Shown: positions 15,838 through 18,332 of the stretch, in pieces | How the letters are laid out: every line of letters begins with the position of its first letter | Numbering within the stretch: the first letter of the stretch is position 1 | Assembly (NCBI GenBank): GCA_020720185.1 | Contig: DYPB01000037.1 | Coordinates: forward strand, 1-18,332 | Source: Flavobacterium psychrophilum | GTDB taxonomy: Bacteria; Bacteroidota; Bacteroidia; Flavobacteriales; Flavobacteriaceae | Length of the DNA: 18,332 nucleotides | Direction of reading: 5' to 3' | Position numbers and translations under genes: made by a program | Notes under the pieces: model-generated | Seen by the model: only the letters and a program-made list of their open reading frames with translations | Databases searched by the model: none | Told to the model about the DNA's origin: nothing

Positions 15838-16323
15838 ATGGATAGACGACAATTTATTAAACAAACGAGTATTGCAACAGTTGGAATAATAATAAGTTCA
15901 AGTTTAGTTTCTTGTTCTAGTGAAGCTTTAAAATTAAGCACACTTATAGGAAAACCAAAGCAAAATTTATCAAATTTTATAAAAGAAGGTGATGATTTTT
16001 TTTCGTATTATACATTAGAAAGCAGTGATTTTGAACATGATTTTGTTGATGGCGACAAAGCATTTTTATTTGCTAGTTCCAATAAGATAGTTGGTTTTAC
16101 TATTAAAATAGAAGGAGTTTCTGATGTAGAAAATTATATTGAGAAATTAAATTCTCTCTATAATGAAAAAATAAAAGTAATAGACAATATCTTTGGAACA
16201 GAATATCTTTGGAAAGCAAAAAATAAACACATTAAGTTGTGCTACACAAAACCTTATGAAGGTTTAGAACAAAACATGCATTATAGCGAGTATGATGTCA
16301 ATAGTAATTTAATTGTATTTTAA
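15838..16323 (+). CDS. Small Tat-type lipoprotein, unknown function
   Basis: A 161-residue protein whose N-terminus MDRRQFIKQ carries a twin-arginine motif (R3-R4-x-F-I-K), followed by a hydrophobic stretch and an LVSC lipobox with Cys26. It is thus predicted to be exported folded through Tat and lipid-anchored. The mature part is a single small alpha-beta domain with GDDFFSYY, AFLFASSNKIVGFTIKI, ENYIEKLNSLY and EYLWKAKNKHIKL; I do not recognise the family. It starts 4 nt after the signal-less paralogue and ends right at the 3' remnant of another family member, with two adjacent in-frame stops (TAA TAG). A periplasm-facing lipoprotein in this array could be a further immunity protein. The mature region is more AT-rich than the core T6SS genes. 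Confidence 0.75.
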   Translation: MDRRQFIKQTSIATVGIIISSSLVSCSSEALKLSTLIGKPKQNLSNFIKEGDDFFSYYTLESSDFEHDFVDGDKAFLFASSNKIVGFTIKIEGVSDVENYIEKLNSLYNEKIKVIDNIFGTEYLWKAKNKHIKLCYTKPYEGLEQNMHYSEYDVNSNLIVF

Positions 16324-16326
16324 TAG

Positions 16327-16434
16327 CTTATTTTGGAAGAAAAATTAGCCTACACCAATGTGCAAGTAATAGACGGCGTACTTCCCATAACATTTTATAT
16401 CCTAGAAGGCAAAACAGAATTTGAAGTTATATAA
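16327..16434 (+). pseudogene. 3' remnant of a lipoprotein-family gene
   Basis: Directly after the two stops at 16321-16326 the same frame reads 35 codons to TAA at 16432-16434. The peptide includes EEKLAYTNVQV, then GVLPITFYILEGKTEFEVI. It lines up with the C-terminus of the two full lipoproteins (ALWAKVDYDGGLRPYF, then YFYIPEGETEFKVY): same length, same E-G-x-T-E-F-x-V ending. It has no start codon or 5' part, so it is the leftover end of a further family member, placed immediately before tssG. Confidence 0.8.
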
Positions 16435-16442
16435 AAAAGTTG

Positions 16443-16653
16443 ATGAACCTAGACACCACCCAAATAAAAAAACAAGTAAACTCTAATTTAAGAGCCGAAA
16501 TTTTGTTTTATGAATTGCAACAAATTCTTAAAACAAATAACCACGTCTTTGTAAAATTTGTTGGCGTTTCTAAAAGAAACCAATCCAAAGATATTGTGGA
16601 TATTTCCACCATTTTATTTCAAGACGAAACAGGATTTACCAATGAAGCTGTAG
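16443..16653 (+). repeat. Downstream copy of 211-bp tssG 5' direct repeat
   Basis: Counterpart of 9055-9265 (208 of 211 positions identical, same orientation). Here it is the authentic 5' end of the complete tssG. The repeat starts exactly at the ATG and ends one base into codon 71. Confidence 0.95.
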
Positions 16654-17348
16654 TATTACATCTGACAAAAAATAGTATTTATCATAATTTGCCTGAGTTG
16701 CTGTTTCATCCGTTGAGTATTAGCAATGCTACAATGTCTAATAAAGAAATTGTAAACGAAGTCAAAAAAAACAAGGAAATAGAAGAATCTACTTTAGATT
16801 TTTTTATGCCTTTGGATAACGAATTATTTAAACTAAATGCTAAATTATTAAATCGAAGTCTTCATTTATTTAATGACAACAACGCTTTGTTTTTTAATAT
16901 TCTTGACGAGCTTTTAGCCATTGATTATGAGTTGAGTAGCCGTCAAAAGCAGAACTTGTTTTTATTTCTGTGCGAAGGCGATAAACGAAAAGAAAATTTG
17001 CCCGAATTGGAAGAACTCTTAAGTTTATTACTAGAAAATCCTGTGAAAATGAAATATAAAAAGCACACCATCAATCAATCGCCTTATTTAGGATTAGGCA
17101 AAGCTGTTTTAGGATTTGATTCAGGGCTTTGTGGTGCATTTGAAAGCGAAATAGATGATTTAGAAGTAACCTTGTTTTTTGACGGAACGATAGATTACTC
17201 CATTTTGACAAAAAAAATTGATTTAACCAAAAAACTATTAGAATATTTCATAATTTCAGCACGGAAAATTCACATTTTATTTTTTAACAATTATCAATTA
17301 GGCATAAAACTAAACGAAAACTATTTAGGAATTAACACCATAATTTAA
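16443..17348 (+). CDS. tssG: T6SS baseplate subunit TssG
   Basis: A 301-residue protein matching T6SSiii TssG, which pairs with two TssF molecules and TssE to build the baseplate wedge in the cytoplasm. After the N-terminal 70 residues (shared with the chimera at 9055) the sequence continues with HLTKNSIYHNLPELLFHPL, a highly charged helical section, and the C-terminal YLGLGKAVLGFDSG followed by a beta segment. The ATG at 16443 is the start matching the upstream copy; a TTG immediately before it is in frame but unlikely. It starts 8 nt after the remnant gene, with a leader (AAAAAAGTTG) unlike that of the upstream copy. The gene is intact. It is separated from clpV by 9.1 kb of accessory genes and followed by tssN after 3 nt. 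Confidence 0.9.
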   Translation: MNLDTTQIKKQVNSNLRAEILFYELQQILKTNNHVFVKFVGVSKRNQSKDIVDISTILFQDETGFTNEAVVLHLTKNSIYHNLPELLFHPLSISNATMSNKEIVNEVKKNKEIEESTLDFFMPLDNELFKLNAKLLNRSLHLFNDNNALFFNILDELLAIDYELSSRQKQNLFLFLCEGDKRKENLPELEELLSLLLENPVKMKYKKHTINQSPYLGLGKAVLGFDSGLCGAFESEIDDLEVTLFFDGTIDYSILTKKIDLTKKLLEYFIISARKIHILFFNNYQLGIKLNENYLGINTII

Positions 17349-17351
17349 ACC

Positions 17352-18266
17352 ATGACCACAATACTTCCATTTTTTTTAAAATACCTTTTGGCTCCCTTTT
17401 TAATATTGATCATATCCTTTATTATGGGACAATTTTCAGCCATAAAAGTAAAGGTAAAATCGGCAATTATTTTTGTGCTTTGTTTTTCAATTTTAATAGC
17501 AATTACCAGTTTATTTGCTTTTTTTAACAACGAATTCATTTGGTTTGGATTACTATTTTCTATTCTTTATTATATTCTTTTGGGAATTGGATTGTTGTAT
17601 TATATGAATACCAATTTTTTTAAAGGCATCGGAATTATGGAATCATTGCTTGGTAAATTTTTCATTTTCCTGATAGTAACCATTTTATCGTGTTGGATCT
17701 ACTATTTAGTGTTCAATTTAATAGCCATTTCTGGATATGTTCATTATATTATGTTTACTATTTTATGGGTTTTTGTACCGTTTTTGTTTTCAGAATTAAA
17801 GCAAAAATATGTAGCTATTCCATATCCGTTTTACGAACATTGGAAAGTTGGAAGTGGTCGAACAGACAATGAATATTGGGACAACATAGACAAGTTTCAT
17901 TTGATGCAGGTTTCCATAAAAATTAAGAAACGAACCGACTCAGAATTTTTCTCAAAGTTTGATGTAAAAATTGCACAAGAAGTAAATCTGGGAAGTTGGT
18001 TTGATAAATTTATTGAAGATCAAAACTATCGTTTTCCAAATGACGCCATCGAAACCAATGCCAATGATGAAAATATGGGTTGGATATTCTATACCTCAAA
18101 ATACTTTAAATTTCCATTATTTATTAGAAATTTAGATCCCACAAAACCAATTGCCGAAAGTAACATAAAAAATAAACAAGTGATTTTTGCTAAGAGGGTT
18201 TCGTTGAATAATGAAAATGAGAAAGAAAATCTAATTGAAAATGAAAAATCTACCAACAATGGATAA
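17352..18266 (+). CDS. tssN: T6SSiii membrane component TssN
   Basis: A 304-residue protein with five strongly hydrophobic segments in its first half (about residues 4-26, 37-58, 63-85, 103-126 and 129-147), followed by a soluble domain of about 155 residues that includes YVAIPYPFYEHWKVG and FHLMQVSIKIKKR. This arrangement, and the position next to tssG, match TssN, a protein found only in Bacteroidota T6SSiii and thought to be part of the membrane anchoring module that replaces TssJ/L/M. The soluble domain is probably cytoplasmic and may contact the baseplate. It starts 3 nt after tssG. Its 3' end overlaps the next gene by 8 nt, which suggests translational coupling. A charged, low-complexity C-terminus (NENEKENLIENEK) closes the protein. 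Confidence 0.88.
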   Translation: MTTILPFFLKYLLAPFLILIISFIMGQFSAIKVKVKSAIIFVLCFSILIAITSLFAFFNNEFIWFGLLFSILYYILLGIGLLYYMNTNFFKGIGIMESLLGKFFIFLIVTILSCWIYYLVFNLIAISGYVHYIMFTILWVFVPFLFSELKQKYVAIPYPFYEHWKVGSGRTDNEYWDNIDKFHLMQVSIKIKKRTDSEFFSKFDVKIAQEVNLGSWFDKFIEDQNYRFPNDAIETNANDENMGWIFYTSKYFKFPLFIRNLDPTKPIAESNIKNKQVIFAKRVSLNNENEKENLIENEKSTNNG

Positions 18267-18332
18267 ATTTCAATTTATAAAACATCCATTAAAAGAGAAC
18301 GATACTATAGAAAGTGTCGCTCAACATTTTGG
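18259..18332 (+). CDS. Start of a LysM-like T6SS gene (partial)
   Basis: Only the first 24 codons lie in the window. They begin at the ATG overlapping the tssN stop (ATGGATAA) and read MDKFQFIKHPLKENDTIESV followed by AQHF. The pattern hydrophobic-x-x-G/N-D-T-I-x-S-V-A-x-x-F is that of the first half of a LysM peptidoglycan-binding motif. Overlap with tssN and the unbroken frame to the window end support a real gene. In T6SSiii loci further membrane or peptidoglycan-linked components (TssO, TssP, TssR and others) are expected nearby, but which gene this is cannot be decided from 24 residues. Confidence 0.65.
   Translation, partial: MDKFQFIKHPLKENDTIESVAQHF

Noticed and set aside
16440..16442. 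TTG start one codon upstream of the tssG ATG
   Set aside because: The upstream copy at 9055 and the family N-terminus both start at the ATG; the TTG adds only one Met and its leader is not conserved.
1..18332. Insertion sequence, integrase, CRISPR array or rRNA/tRNA gene
   Set aside because: No transposase or integrase motif, terminal inverted repeats, regularly spaced short repeats or RNA gene signatures were found; the only large repeats are the tssG 5' pair and the lipoprotein blocks.

Overview
The window looks like chromosomal DNA of a low-GC member of the Bacteroidota, most likely a Flavobacterium-like organism. It encodes a type VI secretion system of the Bacteroidota-restricted subtype iii (T6SSiii), recognised from a TssB/TssC sheath pair, TssE, TssF, TssH(ClpV), TssG and TssN. 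The DNA is strongly AT-rich, intergenic gaps are only a few bases, and Shine-Dalgarno motifs are absent, all of which fit that group. The species call is inference from gene content and style.

Layout. Positions 1-160 hold no gene I can support and end in a terminator-like hairpin. Positions 166-594 carry the 3' part of a replication-relaxation-like gene, a mobile-element or plasmid remnant. A 12-bp-stem terminator (about 603-643) closes the leftward tssB-tssC operon (2488 to 651). A 176-bp divergent intergenic region then separates it from a long rightward operon: tssE, tssF, tssH/clpV (2665-7299), a membrane protein (7303-8100), an uncharacterised protein (8104-9036), a variable island (about 9055-16442), then tssG, tssN and the start of a LysM-like gene at the window edge.

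The island is the notable part. The first 211 bp of tssG occur twice, at 9055-9265 and 16443-16653, with 3 differences, all synonymous. The upstream copy is fused in frame to an unrelated helical tail; the downstream copy belongs to the complete tssG. The 7.39-kb interval thus has the form expected from single-crossover integration of a cassette carrying the 5' end of tssG, and recombination between the repeats would delete it and leave tssG intact.

Inside the island are a 945-residue multidomain protein with an OmpA-like peptidoglycan-binding domain and a strongly hydrophobic segment (candidate T6SS effector), followed by an array of related proteins (candidate immunity proteins). The array has two full-length lipoproteins, a third copy cut after 83 codons and fused to a foreign tail, a paralogue without a signal peptide, a Tat-type lipoprotein of another family, and a 35-codon 3' remnant of a further family member. 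Two 811-bp blocks, apparently identical and 1015 bp apart, run through the lipoprotein genes.

How the genes act together: TssB/TssC form the contractile sheath, TssE/TssF/TssG the baseplate wedge, TssH disassembles the contracted sheath, and TssN is a T6SSiii membrane-associated component. Hcp, VgrG, TssK and TssO/P/Q/R are not seen and presumably lie outside. The island and possibly the two genes after clpV would be cargo. Effector and immunity roles are inferred from position and architecture, not demonstrated.
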